Assembly: GCF_002105155.1 (NCBI RefSeq)
Contig: NW_019029016.1
Coordinates: 1 to 64,000, forward strand
Origin: Lobosporangium transversale
Lineage: Eukaryota; Mortierellomycota; Mortierellomycetes; Mortierellales; Mortierellaceae
DNA length: 64,000 nucleotides
Reading direction: 5' to 3'
Positions 44,801 to 55,316 of this stretch are shown piece by piece. The notes under the pieces were generated by a model. That model was not told the origin of the DNA and made no database searches. It saw only the letters and a program-made list of their open reading frames with translations. A program made the position numbers and the translations under genes. Each line of letters opens with the position of its first letter. Within the stretch, counting starts at the first letter, position 1.

Positions 44801-47800
44801 TACTCGCCATTCAAGGACAAGGGTACATGGAAGGAAATGTACTTTAGCAAAGAAAATAGAAGGAACCTATTACGTGAAGCTTCGCCACTCACTCGTACAG
44901 GTAACCAACATCGATTTATGCATCGATCTAATCTGGAGTATAGTCTGGTACGATCGATATTTGAGCCACAGCCAGTAAGGAGTGCTTTCACAGGCGATGG
45001 AGAAGCAAAGGCAACTACACCACACTCTCGTCGACAGAGCATTAGCTCAGTGTTTAGTTTCGAAGGCTTGGATATCAAGGAAGGTGAACAGGAAGTGGAT
45101 CTAGTCGAAGCCGATGAGACATCGCCTTTAGTATGGAGAAGTTTTGTAGACGAGCCATCTATCATCCACTTCTTAGAGGATCGTGTCCGCCTTGAGCCAG
45201 TGTTTAAACGACAGCTGTACACGTATGTGGAGCTCTCAAAAGACGGTCATAAGTGGCGAATAGCAGCGGCCAATGCGATGACGATCTTGATCCGATCAGG
45301 CGAGTCATTCATCGGAGCAGATTTACGAGGCATCCAGATTCCAGGAGCAGATGTCAGCCATGGTATTTTTGAAAATGCTCAACTGCAAGGAGCAGATCTG
45401 AGGAAGGTTAACTTACGGAAATGTTGGCTTCGTGGAGCAAACTTGAGTGGAGCAAAGATGGCAGGAGTACAGTTTGGAGAGTGGCCACTTATCGAAGCAA
45501 GCGGTAAGGTATTAGACGGAACATATTCGCCTGATGGCAAGACACTTGCTGTAGTTATCGAAGATAACCCATCAAAGAGACTTTCAATTATTATATACGA
45601 CACATCATCATGGGAGGAGCTTTTGAATCTTAGGAACAAGGCAATCATTGACCGCCTAGTATACTCGCCAGACAGCCGACATATCGCCTCCTGGGACTAC
45701 TACCGAAAAGCAGTTATAGTTGTGGATATTAAATCAGGAGCAATAGTTCGCAAATTGGTGGGCTCTAGACAGTCTGTCTTTTGTTTAGCGTACTCACCAA
45801 GCGGAAATGACCTTGCTTCAGCTGACCTTGATGAATCAGTGCGAGTGTGGGACACCCAAACAGGCATTCTCAAATTTAGATTAGAGGGCCTTACTAATGA
45901 TGCGAGGACTGTGGTATATTCACCTGATGGAAAGCAGATTGCAACTGGCAGTGGCGACAAGATATTGCGATTATGGGATGCGACATCCGGACAACTGATA
46001 ATGATGCTCATGGACCATAAGTCTAGGGTTGACCAAATTGAGTATTCACCTAATGGCCAGGAAATTATAACTCGCTGTGACTTTGGTCATTTCCTATATG
46101 TGTGGGATGTTGGAACTGGTCAAAAGAAGTTTGAGTTGAAACACGATTATGATGTTAGGGGCATACAATATTCACCTAACGGAAGGTTCGCTGCTTCGTT
46201 CGCTGAATCTCACGGCTCGGGCACAATATATCAGTGGGATATGCAAACGGGGAAAGCCATCCATACTCTTAAAGAAAATGTTTATTCGATCACAAATCTG
46301 AGGTATTCACCAAATGGAGAGGAGATAGTCACTTGCGGATGGAGCAGCGGCGCAATGCAGCTTTGGAACGCAAGGTCAGGGCAGCTCATGAATACCCTCC
46401 ACGGCCACTCTGAGAGAATAGACCGGATTGTATATTCACCAAGCAATCACCAGCTTGCATCCTTCAGTAGAGATGGGACGGTACGCCTTTGGGATACTCG
46501 ACCACAACAATCTAATCATGACTTACATAACCATTCATCACGCATCCGTGGCGTTAGGAACTCACCGGATGGACAGCAAATAGCTTCATACAGTGGAGAT
46601 GGAACAGTACGCATATGGGATGCAAGGACAGGACAATCCATCCGCGTTTTACAATGCCCCGATGGAAGCGCAGGCGACATCAAGTATTTATCTGATGACC
46701 ATTTGCTTATTTCTTACTCCCCAAACGTCTATCTGTGGGATGTTCGAACAGGCCAAGTTGTCCGCACTTTGAAGTTACAAAATGAACAAGACAATAAGAT
46801 CTATACCATAAATTTCTCGCCTATTGACCACCAAATCGCCTGTGGCTATCTAAATGGAGACGTGACTATATGGGACGCGTATACAGGAGAGCTCATCCAC
46901 AAACTACAATATCACAAACGCCTTGTAGCATCTATTGCATTTTCACCCGATGGGCGCCAGATTGCCTCGTATGATTTATTTGGCTATGTCCGACTTTGGA
47001 GAGCACAATCGGGGGATCTGCAGTATGCAGTAAGGGATACAGAGTGGGATGAAGACTTCGATGAAGAGCCATACTACGGCAATGATATCGCATACACACC
47101 TGACGGTCAAAAGATATTAGTTTATCGTGAACTGGGGTATCAGCACTTTCAAGTATGGGATATAGAAACGAGCGAGCTCTATTACGAAGACTCGTTTCAG
47201 GGGGTTTCATGGGTTATGGCATTTTCGCCATGTAGTCAGCAATTGGCTTTTGGAGTTGAAGAAGGAGAGATTAAAGTGGTAGACCTGAAATTGGGAAAGG
47301 AATTGCATATACTTTCTGGACATAGAGAATATCTCAATGAGCTATCTTATTCGCCTGATGGAAGGTACATTGCCTCAAGCGGTAGCGACATGATAGTGCG
47401 GTTGTGGGATCTGAAGACGGGTCAATGTTTGGTTTCAATCCCATTGGAAGGTGGGGCTGTCTCTGCGCTTGTATGGAATGCAGTTGAGGAAGGCTACTTT
47501 CTTTTTACAGGGTCTGAGGATGCGTCTGTTCGGATGTGGCAAATTGTGGAGGAGGATGAAGAATATCAGTATTATCTGAAATGGAGCACTAGACAAACGG
47601 TCCTTAATGCGAGCAAGACACAGATTCAAGATGTAGATGGATTGAGTGAGCTCAACAGGAAGGTTCTGGTGCAACATGGAGCTATAGATAAGCAATCCCC
47701 CTCTTTGGCCGTGCATAAATCGACCGAGGATATGATAGTACCATCGACAGCATCTAAGACCGAAGCTATTTCCGGTCAAGTGGACCGCCATCAAGGCCCA

Positions 47801-47971
47801 TCAGTTGAGACAGCGCCAGAGACAGGAGTATTGGCACGAGGAGGGACATTGACAAAGTCGATAGGACCGAGTAAAGCGATCAAAGACTACTGGTTCAAAT
47901 ATAGTGTGTGCAACGAATGTAACTTTGCACATGTCATTTCATGCAGAGCCCGCGACCAAGGAGATCGGTAA
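41813..47971 (+). CDS. NACHT - pentapeptide - WD40 (NLR-like STAND) protein
   Basis: Two exons, 41,813-43,514 and 43,638-47,971, joined across a 123-base intron (AAG/GTGCAT ... TATCCAG/TC, with TTGACTAAT as branch site), give 2,011 residues in phase. Residues 1-560 are helical with Ser/Asn-rich loops and no recognised domain, perhaps an ARM/HEAT-like effector part. Residues about 680-1,090 are a NACHT ATPase: Walker A GDSGAGKS at 682-689, Walker B FILICDGYDE at 750-759, sensor VISCRSEYL. Residues 1,127-1,180 are pentapeptide repeats (GADLRGIQIPGADVSHGIFE, LRGANLSGAKMAG). Residues about 1,190-1,876 hold some sixteen WD40 units (YSPDG ... RLWD), enough for two propellers. The tail is low-complexity. 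Such proteins are intracellular sensors in fungal self/non-self recognition; ligand and output are unknown. A run of AATAAA follows the stop at about 48,010. No defect is visible. Confidence 0.88.
43515..43637 (+). other. Intron of the NACHT-WD40 gene
   Basis: Donor GTGCAT after CTTCAAG, acceptor TATCCAG before TCACAAAC. Removing it joins the frames with phase 1 and yields DGLQ-V-TNTLNDLERHGD. Confidence 0.8.
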
Positions 47972-48084
47972 ACAGTATGGTGTTGAGGATTAAGAATGTG
48001 AAAGAAAATTGAATAAAATAAAATAAAATAAAATAATGTTAACACGCCTGAACTGTGTTCAATAACCCATTTTCTTATGAGAAT

Positions 48085-48365
48085 ATGATCTGGAAGTGCT
48101 ACAAAGGACGCACTATCCTCATTATCAGAGTAGCCATGGGACATATGTGTGACCTCTTTTTATTCCTTCTGACCGAGAAAAAACTAAAAATAAAATAAAT
48201 AAAATCTAGCGTTCGCTCTGATCTACTCTCTATCTAGTAACGAGTGAAAAGAAAAGGGAGGTGTGGGAGGGACATATGTCCCATGGCTACTCTGATAATG
48301 AGGATAGTGCGTCCTTTGTAGCACTTCCAGATCATTATCCTCGTAGCCATGGTCCATATGTGACT
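48085..48365. repeat. DIRS-b terminal repeat and internal complementary region
   Basis: 48,088-48,146 and 48,276-48,334 are perfect inverse copies of about 59 bases, followed at 48,336-48,365 by the inverse of the right terminus (TTATCCTCGTAGCCATGGTC). This joined order of both ends is the template for completing the ends in the DIRS replication model. Confidence 0.85.
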
Positions 48366-49370
48366 TCAGAGCGAACCAAAAACAGACGTCGTCAAATTTG
48401 AATTGGTTTTGCGGGAAACACGGTAGTGTTTGTTGAAAACCTTGTCAGACGACCAATTCCCTTGAACCATGATATCTTGGGTTGATACGCCAGCGATGGC
48501 TGCCAAGGTTGATCCTATAGCGCGTGGCTTTGGAGGAGGCCGTTTCGACGGAAGATTTGGAATTCGACGTGTGATTTCATTCATAAAAGTGCCTATGGTA
48601 CTGACCCTAAGGACTTTAGACTTGTCTTTCACAAAGCGCATAAGAGGATTGAATTTATAATCCTGATCTTTGTGGTGCTCGATTTCGAGAGGTGTGTCCG
48701 CTATCCGTCTGGTGTATTCTGTATAGGCCTCGACTGGGCAAATTTTCTTGTCGTTAGGGTGTCTACCTACGAAGATCGACTTTATGATGCGCTGCCCATC
48801 GCGTCGCTCCTTAGGGAAGACTATGGTAAGGAGAAGACCCTTTTCATCGGTCTCTGACTTTGACACATCGATGCAACCGATATCATCTGGCCGGAGAAAC
48901 GCACAAACGCCTAAGAGCCAGCAGAGCTTGCGAGAGAGCTTAGGCATATCAAGATCCACATTGTCCTCCATGCGGAAGTATGAAAGGATGGGTGAAATGT
49001 CGAGTGCGGATACGTGCTCCATTTGAAATACGCCAGTACTTTTCATTGCTGCCATGAACCGCTGAAAGTAGATATTGCCTGTGATCACGGATGTGTCGTC
49101 GTAAAGCTTTAAGATGGCTGATTTTTTGTTAAGAGTGGTATTCCTACTCCAAGAATAGATAATCCGCGCATGGCATAAATAGTTAACTACAGCAATTGCA
49201 TTTGGCGTACTAGGGTCGAAGCCTTCTTGTTGAGCCCATACTGCAAAAGCCTCTTGAGTTGGCAGATATTGTCGACGTGTTTTGCTGTTGGCACCTGCTG
49301 AATCTAGTAGAGTGATAGCGGATGGTGAGAGTCCTGCATCTAGATCTTTACGTCGCCTCTTATTCTCCAT
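48366..49370 (-). CDS. DIRS-b tyrosine recombinase
   Basis: From the ATG at 49,370 the protein has 334 residues (MENKRRRKDLDAG start). The N-terminal half is a helical SAM-like domain (YLPTQEAFAVWAQQEGFDPS). Catalytic-domain signals include KLCWLLGVCAFLRPDDI (first Arg), PRAIGSTLAAIAGVSTQDIM (second Arg), QGNWSS (Trp/His position) and FNKHYRVSRK (Tyr nucleophile). It integrates the circular cDNA. The frame is not closed upstream: it stays open to 52,121 through RT and gag (see findings). The real start may therefore lie far upstream. Confidence 0.88.
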   Translation of the reverse strand: MENKRRRKDLDAGLSPSAITLLDSAGANSKTRRQYLPTQEAFAVWAQQEGFDPSTPNAIAVVNYLCHARIIYSWSRNTTLNKKSAILKLYDDTSVITGNIYFQRFMAAMKSTGVFQMEHVSALDISPILSYFRMEDNVDLDMPKLSRKLCWLLGVCAFLRPDDIGCIDVSKSETDEKGLLLTIVFPKERRDGQRIIKSIFVGRHPNDKKICPVEAYTEYTRRIADTPLEIEHHKDQDYKFNPLMRFVKDKSKVLRVSTIGTFMNEITRRIPNLPSKRPPPKPRAIGSTLAAIAGVSTQDIMVQGNWSSDKVFNKHYRVSRKTNSNLTTSVFGSL

Positions 49371-51240
49371 GCTGTCAATGACCAGAGTGGATTCTTGCTG
49401 AGGAGATCGCTTGCGCTTCCGACGGCTGGTAGGACTGCTTCCCGAGGGATCGGGATTGGTGGTGCTACTGCCATCTCCTTGATGGTTGGGAACCATATTG
49501 CACTCGGCCACCATGGGGTTATTACTGTTGCTGTCAGTTTCTGGGTCTGTATCCTCTCCAAGATGATTGATAGAAGATTCCATGGGGGGCAAATGTAAAG
49601 GTTGCCCATCTCTGTCCAGTTGTGTTGAAGGGCGTCTATCTTCAGAGCATCTGGATGGAATTTCCATGAGACAAATGTCGGTAGCTGTTTGTTCTGTGCC
49701 GACGCAAATAGGTCCACCTGATGTGGCCCCCATTGGTGTTCCAGTTGTTGAAAGAATGGGCGACTGATCCTCCATTCCAATTGCGATATCATTCGCCGTG
49801 ACGGTGCATCCGCTGGGTTGAATGCAGATGGGATGTATGTCGTCCGAAGTCGAGTCCCCGTTGCTAGGCAGTGACGCCATAACGTGTCCGCTAGTCTCAT
49901 TAGTTCCGGAGACCTCGTCCCTCCGAACCTGTTGATGTGTGCAATCGTTGTCGTGTTGTCGCATATGATGTTGATCATTTTGCCCTGTGTTATTGGTAGT
50001 TGAACAGCTCGAAGAACTGTCTGTAGTTCCTTCCAGTTGATGTGGTGGTCTTTCTCTTGTGGAGTCCATTTGCCACTCCATGTTTGATTGTTGATCACGA
50101 TCCCCCATCCGGTGTCCGATGCATCCGTGTATATGTCCATTTGTGTCTGTTGTTGAATCCATGACAGACCATTCCATGACGTCAATTGCTCCTTCCACCA
50201 TTGAAGGTTCTCCTTGGCTGGTTCCGTGAGGGTGACCGTGTCCGACCAAGAAGCTCCCTTGGCTTTTAGTGCTGTGTTCTTGAGGTGAAGCAGATTCCGT
50301 GTCATGAATCGCGCTGGGAACACTGCCATAGATGTTGCCATTGCTTTCCCGACGAACGAAGAAAGTTCCCTTAAAGAAGTGGCGCCTTTTCGTAGTAGCT
50401 TTCCTGCCTCGCGCCGTATGTCCCTGACTTTGGATTTCGGAACTGTGACAGTCATATCCCGGGAGTTGATGGTGAAGCCTAAATGGTCTATTTTCTGTGA
50501 CGGGATCAACGTAGACTTGGCTTCCTTGATGAGGAATCCTAGCGCTGCCAACTTGTCTTGCACTAGTTGAGTGAACTGGATTGATTGTTCTTTGTTCTTG
50601 GCTAGGATTATCAAATCGTCTAGGTACGCTGATATGCGAATTCCTCGTCGTCGTGCCCATTTGAGGAAAGGCTTGAGAACTTTGGTGAACACTAGCGGAG
50701 AGAGTGAGAGCCCGAAGGGAAGTGTACGGAATTGAAATTTCCGGTTCTTCCATTGGAACTGTAGATAATGACGATAATCTGGATGGATTAGTACGTGAAG
50801 AAATGCGTCTGATAGGTCGATGCTTGTCATAAAGTCGTTCTTCTGTAACATTGCGCATACTGTCGTCATCGTCTCCATTTTGAAGTGCCGCTCTGAGACG
50901 TAGGCATTCAACGGTCTTAGATTTAAGACTGGACGAATGTCCCCGGTTTTCTTGGGGATAGTGAATATTCGGCTCTTGAAACCAGGGCCCGAAGCGACCT
51001 CTATTGCTCTTTTGGCTAAGAGTGCGATTACCTCTTGATCGATCGCCTTCTCTTCCTCCGCTGCTACTCGAGCTTGGTACGCTGTTGAACTGGATATCGG
51101 TGGCCGTTTGTGGAAAGGGATTTTGAATCCCTCGGAGACGACCGACTTGACCCATTCGTTGTCGGTTATGAGAGCCCATGCTTCTCTGTAAATCTGTAAA
51201 CGGCCACCTACTGCTGGCCTGCAGTCTGTGCCTGACTTGT
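49340..51240 (-). CDS. DIRS-b reverse transcriptase - RNase H
   Basis: The frame is open from about 51,240, overlapping the gag end, with no obvious ATG, so frameshifting or re-initiation is implied. RT landmarks: FTIPKKTGDIRPVLNLRPLN, NDFMTSIDLSDAFLHVLIHP, LPFGLSLSPLVFTKVLKPFL and the catalytic AYLDDLIIL. RNase H follows with IYTDASDTGWGIVI, an E in NWKELQTV, IICDNTTTIAHINRFGG and FNPADAPSRR, giving the D-E-D-D set. The C-terminal part (HQVDLFASAQNKQLPTFVSW) is shared with DIRS-c. It overlaps the recombinase start by 31 bases. Confidence 0.9.
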
Positions 51241-52121
51241 CTGGTTGGATTGAGGGGTTTGGTAGCCTCGGCCTCGGCCTCGTCCCCCTCTCCTTGGATT
51301 TTGGCCTCGCCCAAAAAAAGAACCATTGTCATTTTGATAGTGGGCGGTCTGAGTTTGACCCGATGGATGAGATTGGCTAGAATTAGAAGTGGGTCTGTAA
51401 GTATTTGCGCTAAAGAAACTCCGGTTTTGAGTCCTCCTGTTGTACGCCCGTTGTCTTGTCGGGTTAGTAGCCTGACGAACACTCTTTGCCAATTTGCTGG
51501 CTTCAATGAAGTCTGAAGTAGAGACAATTGGTGGATCAACTGTGTCCTTGGTGACTGAAATTTTGTGCGCTTGGTAAACAAGGTCCTCCCTGTCGCTTGA
51601 CATTTGCTGTGCAAGGTGTGCAATATGTTCACGCATTGTCTGTGCGAGCTGTAAACACGCTTGTGCGACCGCAGGGTCAACTTCGTAGGAAAACATTTCC
51701 GTGGCAAATTGATCAAGTGGTCTTGTAAGGTTTGCCAATCGTGATTGATAGCGTGAGATTGTTTTGTCCATGGAACTGTGGTGAGAGGAAGAGTCGGGCC
51801 AGTCAATGAGTGCCGATTTGGGTGCAGAATAGGTTTGGGTTGTGTTTTTGGCAAAAGACTGCATCTCTTTAGCCATTTCTGTTGCATATGCAAGATCGTC
51901 TGCACGGTTTCCAGATTTATGTTTGAAAAAATCTTTCCCGTCCATTGCTGGGTAGTGGACGAGAATGGAGTCGTCAGGTGTAATTTCGTAAGCTGGTTCT
52001 TTTGGAACCAAGTAGGGGTTCGATCGACTGGATTCAGAGCTAGTCGAGAGAGCCTCAAGCCGGCTGGTGAGTGTAGCCAGCTGGCTCTGGAGAGAGTGTA
52101 TAATTGGATCAGAAGTGTCAT
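49371..52121 (-). other. Long open overlapping frame upstream of the DIRS-b recombinase
   Basis: This frame is +1 relative to gag and in phase with the recombinase. It has no stop codon from 52,121, ten bases behind the gag start, to the recombinase ATG: over 900 codons antiparallel to nothing but overlapping gag and RT/RNase H on the same strand. Its text is Ser/Thr/Gln/Arg-rich with a nuclear-signal-like SRRKRKRSPQQE shortly before the recombinase. DIRS-c has the same arrangement. Confidence 0.6.
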
Positions 52122-52131
52122 ACTCGCTCAT
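51208..52131 (-). CDS. DIRS-b gag-like protein
   Basis: The start at 52,131 (MSEYDTSDPIIHSLQSQLAT) is preferred because the same MSD/MSE start occurs in DIRS-a and DIRS-c; the longer frame to 52,143 lacks an ATG. The protein has a short coiled N-terminal part, the conserved ALIDWPD and LTRPLDQFATEMFSYEVDP segments, and a Gln/Asn/Arg-rich C terminus with RRGGRGRGRG, probably RNA-binding. It presumably forms the particle. Its end overlaps the RT frame. Confidence 0.8.
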   Translation of the reverse strand: MSEYDTSDPIIHSLQSQLATLTSRLEALSTSSESSRSNPYLVPKEPAYEITPDDSILVHYPAMDGKDFFKHKSGNRADDLAYATEMAKEMQSFAKNTTQTYSAPKSALIDWPDSSSHHSSMDKTISRYQSRLANLTRPLDQFATEMFSYEVDPAVAQACLQLAQTMREHIAHLAQQMSSDREDLVYQAHKISVTKDTVDPPIVSTSDFIEASKLAKSVRQATNPTRQRAYNRRTQNRSFFSANTYRPTSNSSQSHPSGQTQTAHYQNDNGSFFGRGQNPRRGGRGRGRGYQTPQSNQTSQAQTAGQQ

Positions 52132-52459
52132 TTGGAACTTCAATACGCTGGATGTGTTCCTGAGCGAGAAAAAAGAAGATAGAGAGTAGATCAGAGCGAA
52201 CGCTAGATTTTATTTATTTTATTTTTAGTTTTTTCTCGGTCAGAAGGAATAAAAAGAGGTCACACATATGGACCATGGCTACGAGGATAATTACTCATAA
52301 TGTACCCTCGAATAGAGAGTTCATCCTGCAAAACCCAAACTTGTCCACAAATGGAAAGATGGTTATAACATCCAAGCAACAGAATCCAGTGACCCTTGTA
52401 AAAATCAGCTTCTACAATATTTTTCATTCTTTTTTTTTCTCTATCTTCTCTTTTATGTG

Positions 52460-53370
52460 GCAGCCAAAAAAGGTGACTTCAAAAAGGCGAAGTGAATGGC
52501 GGGCAAAGAATAAAGGGTTGTGCTCTCCGTTGCATGGTCTCGCAGCATCTGCACAAAAAAAAAACTTTTTTTTGCCTTGTGAGAGCACGAGCAAAACTAG
52601 CAAAAATAAAATAATGTGTCTGACTGCATAAAGTGCACTCATAAAGACGAATAAAATATCATCTCTGTACACACCAAAAAGGTCACGTCTACAATGTACG
52701 ATGCGAACGTATATATCGTCGATATTTTGAACCTGACCCCTTGCTCCACTGTCCCAATTCTTCCACATATCTCATCACTTTGAACCTTCACTTGCTTTTA
52801 TTTTCATTTTTCTCAAATTTCAACATTACGGTTACCACTTTTATCTGGCACACGTTTATCTTTGTCGTCTGCTCCATCTTCCGCTCTATTTATGGCGATT
52901 CAAACTATTTGAAGCCTGTTTCCCAACTAGGAGGAACCACGTCGGGTGTGAAACGGGCCATTAAAGCACCCCAAGCCTGGCGAGCTGTGGAGGTTGAAGA
53001 GAAGTTGCGAGCACAACATGTGGAGGGGAGAAGAAGAGAGGAAAGGAAGGAAGCAAGACTTAAAACTGCAGCTGAGCTTGGATGTAGTGTTTGCTTGAAC
53101 ACAAGCCGCTCTTTGAAGTTTTTTCTGAAGCAATGACTCAAGGAGATCAAAAGGTTGCTTTTATTATTGTTGCCAGGTGGGCGCCTTTTATTATCTCGCC
53201 ATGACCGCCACAGAATGTTCTGACCCTATAAAAAAAAAAAAAAAAAAAATAGAGATGCCACTGAGGTGTATCCTCGAGCCTCGGTACGTAATATTCTTCT
53301 CGGTAAGAGTGTATTTGCCCTATTCCAAGGACAGCCAAGCCCAGGTTCTCGGGAGAGCGGAGACCAGGAA
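52460..53370 (+). pseudogene. Family C copy C2 with promoter-like region
   Basis: Upstream, ACGATGCGAACGTATATA (52,697) matches the C1 region. The coding remnant 52,884-53,136 reads SIYGDSNYLKPVSQ, a basic stretch, KTAAELGCSVCLNTSRSLKF and stops; it aligns with residues about 37-160 of the protein at 15,950-16,771 but lacks both ends. After it come repeat sequence shared with 40,790-40,985 and YSKDSQAQVLG near 53,330. Where the repeat ends, an LRR gene fragment begins in the same orientation. Confidence 0.5.
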
Positions 53371-53389
53371 CATCCCGGCTGCTTCTCTA

Positions 53390-54660
53390 ACACCAGGTCC
53401 AAATCTGATTGATGCTGCTATGGCTTATCCAACTGCTTATATGGATACGCTCTCCAAGGAGTACTCGGCATTGAACACCACCAACACAATCGATAGATAT
53501 GAGGAGCTTGAAGGGGCTGATCTCCGACAGCTGGACACATTTCTTCGAATCATCGATGAGGATAGGAAACTCGGCAACTTGTACAGGACAATGACGGAAC
53601 CAGGTCGTGTCAAATGAGTTTGTTTTGAACACTCTTGTTGGACAAAAAAAGAAACAGAACAGAAAGCGTTTGAAAATGTAGTGAAGACGAATGGAGGAAA
53701 ATATGACTCGTAGTTTGAACCTGGTTATCACATTGGGATCAAAAACCAGAGCTGAAGAATTTTTCGACGCGCTGGCCATTGCAAGACGCGTTTACGAGCT
53801 AGATATAACACTCAGCTGGCAATGGACAAAGACTGACCTTGAATCATTCGAGAAAGCACTCAAGACATCTAGTGTATCAATTCTTCGACTTGATCCTGGG
53901 GAGTTTCAGAAAAGCGCAACCAGAAAAACACTTTTGACATCTTCACGATATGAAGTACTTGTTCGCATCATGGAGATTGGCAACATGAAGGCTATTCATA
54001 TTGCTCTACCTCCAGACCTCACAAAGTTTTCGTATTTGCAGCCCAGAAGATCGTCACAGCTTCATCAGCTATCCTTTAAGATACAACCTCAATCGATCGG
54101 AGCTGGTGTATATCGAGTACCTACAAATTCACTCAAGTTCAACACAACTTTGACCGCCCTGGACCTGAGAGATAACTTTATTGGGAAAGAAGGAGCTCTG
54201 GTGCTATCCAAGGCATTAAAGACGAACACGACATTGACCACTTTGAACTTGCGCGGTAATTCGACCGGGAAAGAAGAAACTCTGGAGTTGTCTAAGGCAC
54301 TAACGACGAATACAACGTTGGCCACTTTGGATCTGAGCCATAACTCAATTGGAATAGAAGGAGTTGAAGCACTCTCAGAAGCACTTAAGGCAAACAGGGC
54401 TTTGGCCGCCTTGAACTTACTCGATAACTCAATCGAAAAAGAAGCTCTGATGCTGTCAGAGGCACTCAAGGCTAACACAACTTTGACCATTCTCGACCTG
54501 GAGTATGAGCCTTTTGCAAAAGAGGAACTCTGGTGCTATCAAGGACCAATATCACATTAACCGGTCTGGACTTTATTAATAAATTGATCGGGGATGAAGG
54601 AGCTTTGGCACTAGCTATAGCACTCAGGCTGCCAGGACGCAAGCACTGCTTCCCCTCATA
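53390..54660 (+). pseudogene. RNI-like leucine-rich-repeat protein gene, broken
   Basis: The N-terminal part (AYMDTLSKEYSALNTTNTID, EELEGADLRQLDTFLRIIDE, LGNLYRTMTEPGRVK) ends at a TGA near 53,615, where related proteins have Trp, and the frame continues VCFEHSCWTKKE. A frameshift near 53,705 leads into the main frame 53,691-54,560 (LVITLGSKTRAEEFFDALAI). Four to five repeats of about 28 residues follow (TLTALDLRDNFIGKEGALVL, TLATLDLSHNSIGIEGVEAL). A second frameshift near 54,515 moves the last repeats (LTGLDFINKLIGDEGALALA) to another frame ending at 54,660. The type is common in Mortierella-like fungi; binding partner unknown. Confidence 0.75.
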
Positions 54661-55153
54661 GTTTCAAATCACTGAAGTGCTCTTTCGTGTCAACTCAAAC
54701 AAATTTCTCCCTTCAACATATTCATCTTGTATTCTTGTAGATGTGCGAATAAAAGGAGTACTCTCCCTTAATATACATATCCCTGGTCCGCCGCTACAAC
54801 GCAAGCAAAAGCAATACATGGACTTTATTGGAGTATGCGAACTACGGAGTGGTGGGCTTTGGCTCTCTTCTTCTTTGTTGCTGCTTTGCTCTCACCTAAA
54901 GCATCTTGTATGTTGTTGAACATTGTTGAGAAACCTGCCATGGAGTTGGTTTCCCTTACCTATTAGCAGGTAGCAATAACAAGCCTGTGTTTACGGTGAT
55001 GGATCCTCATTCGACTCCATTTCTTCTTTGGATACCACATTAATATAGCAAGGATTCATGATATACATTATTCGTTACGTGAGCTCTGTAGCTTTATTTT
55101 CTTACGAGTATGCGAGCGAAGTTTAATGTCTCTCTCCATCCATCGGATTATCC

Positions 55154-55180
<27 letters not shown>
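54660..55180. other. Spacer with possible C-terminal exon remnant (minus)
   Basis: On the minus strand about 54,953-54,837 a short frame (TNSMAGFSTMFNNIQDALGE, TKKKRAKAHH) ends in a stop and could be a final exon. No upstream partner was found. A run of about 30 A lies at 55,154-55,183. Confidence 0.2.
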
Positions 55181-55185
<5 letters not shown>

Positions 55186-55316
55186 CGAATTAATAAGGAA
55201 AAGAAGGGACACGTTATAGGTCGGCTCCCTCGGATAATATGCTTTTCTCTTCATATTATTCGAGAACGCTTTGTAAAAGAAGTGACGCATTATTGGTCGG
55301 CTCCTGTGATAATTGT
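55186..55316. mobile_element. DIRS-type end fragment related to DIRS-c
   Basis: GCGAATTAATAAGGAAAAGA and ATAGGTCGGCTCCCTCGGAT are the inverse of the DIRS-c 5' end (60,119-60,175), and a second partial copy (AAAAGAAGTGACGCATTATT, GGTCGGCTCCTGTGATAAT) follows. Two joined end sequences indicate an end plus internal complementary region without the coding part. Confidence 0.65.

Larger units (their letters stand above)
48085..52291 (-). mobile_element. Complete DIRS-type retrotransposon (DIRS-b)
   Basis: The left (3') end region runs from about 48,085 (GATCTGGAAGTGCTAC) through ATTATCAGAGTAGCC and 105 bases nearly identical, in inverse, to the right (5') end 52,187-52,291, which finishes GGCTACGAGGATAAT. 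The internal complementary region at 48,270-48,365 is the inverse of the left end followed by the inverse of the right end. Genes run gag, RT/RNase H, tyrosine recombinase on the minus strand. DIRS elements replicate through a circular intermediate and insert with the recombinase, so no target duplication is expected. It lies 114 bases beyond the NACHT-WD40 stop codon. All frames are open, so it may be competent. Confidence 0.9.

Noticed and set aside
43743-47794. Minus-strand frames within the NACHT-WD40 gene
   Set aside because: Antisense shadows without domain features.
48366-52121. Single 1,251-residue protein as the only DIRS-b product
   Set aside because: Catalytic RT and RNase H motifs and the gag match lie in two other frames; the long frame is reported separately as an overlap.
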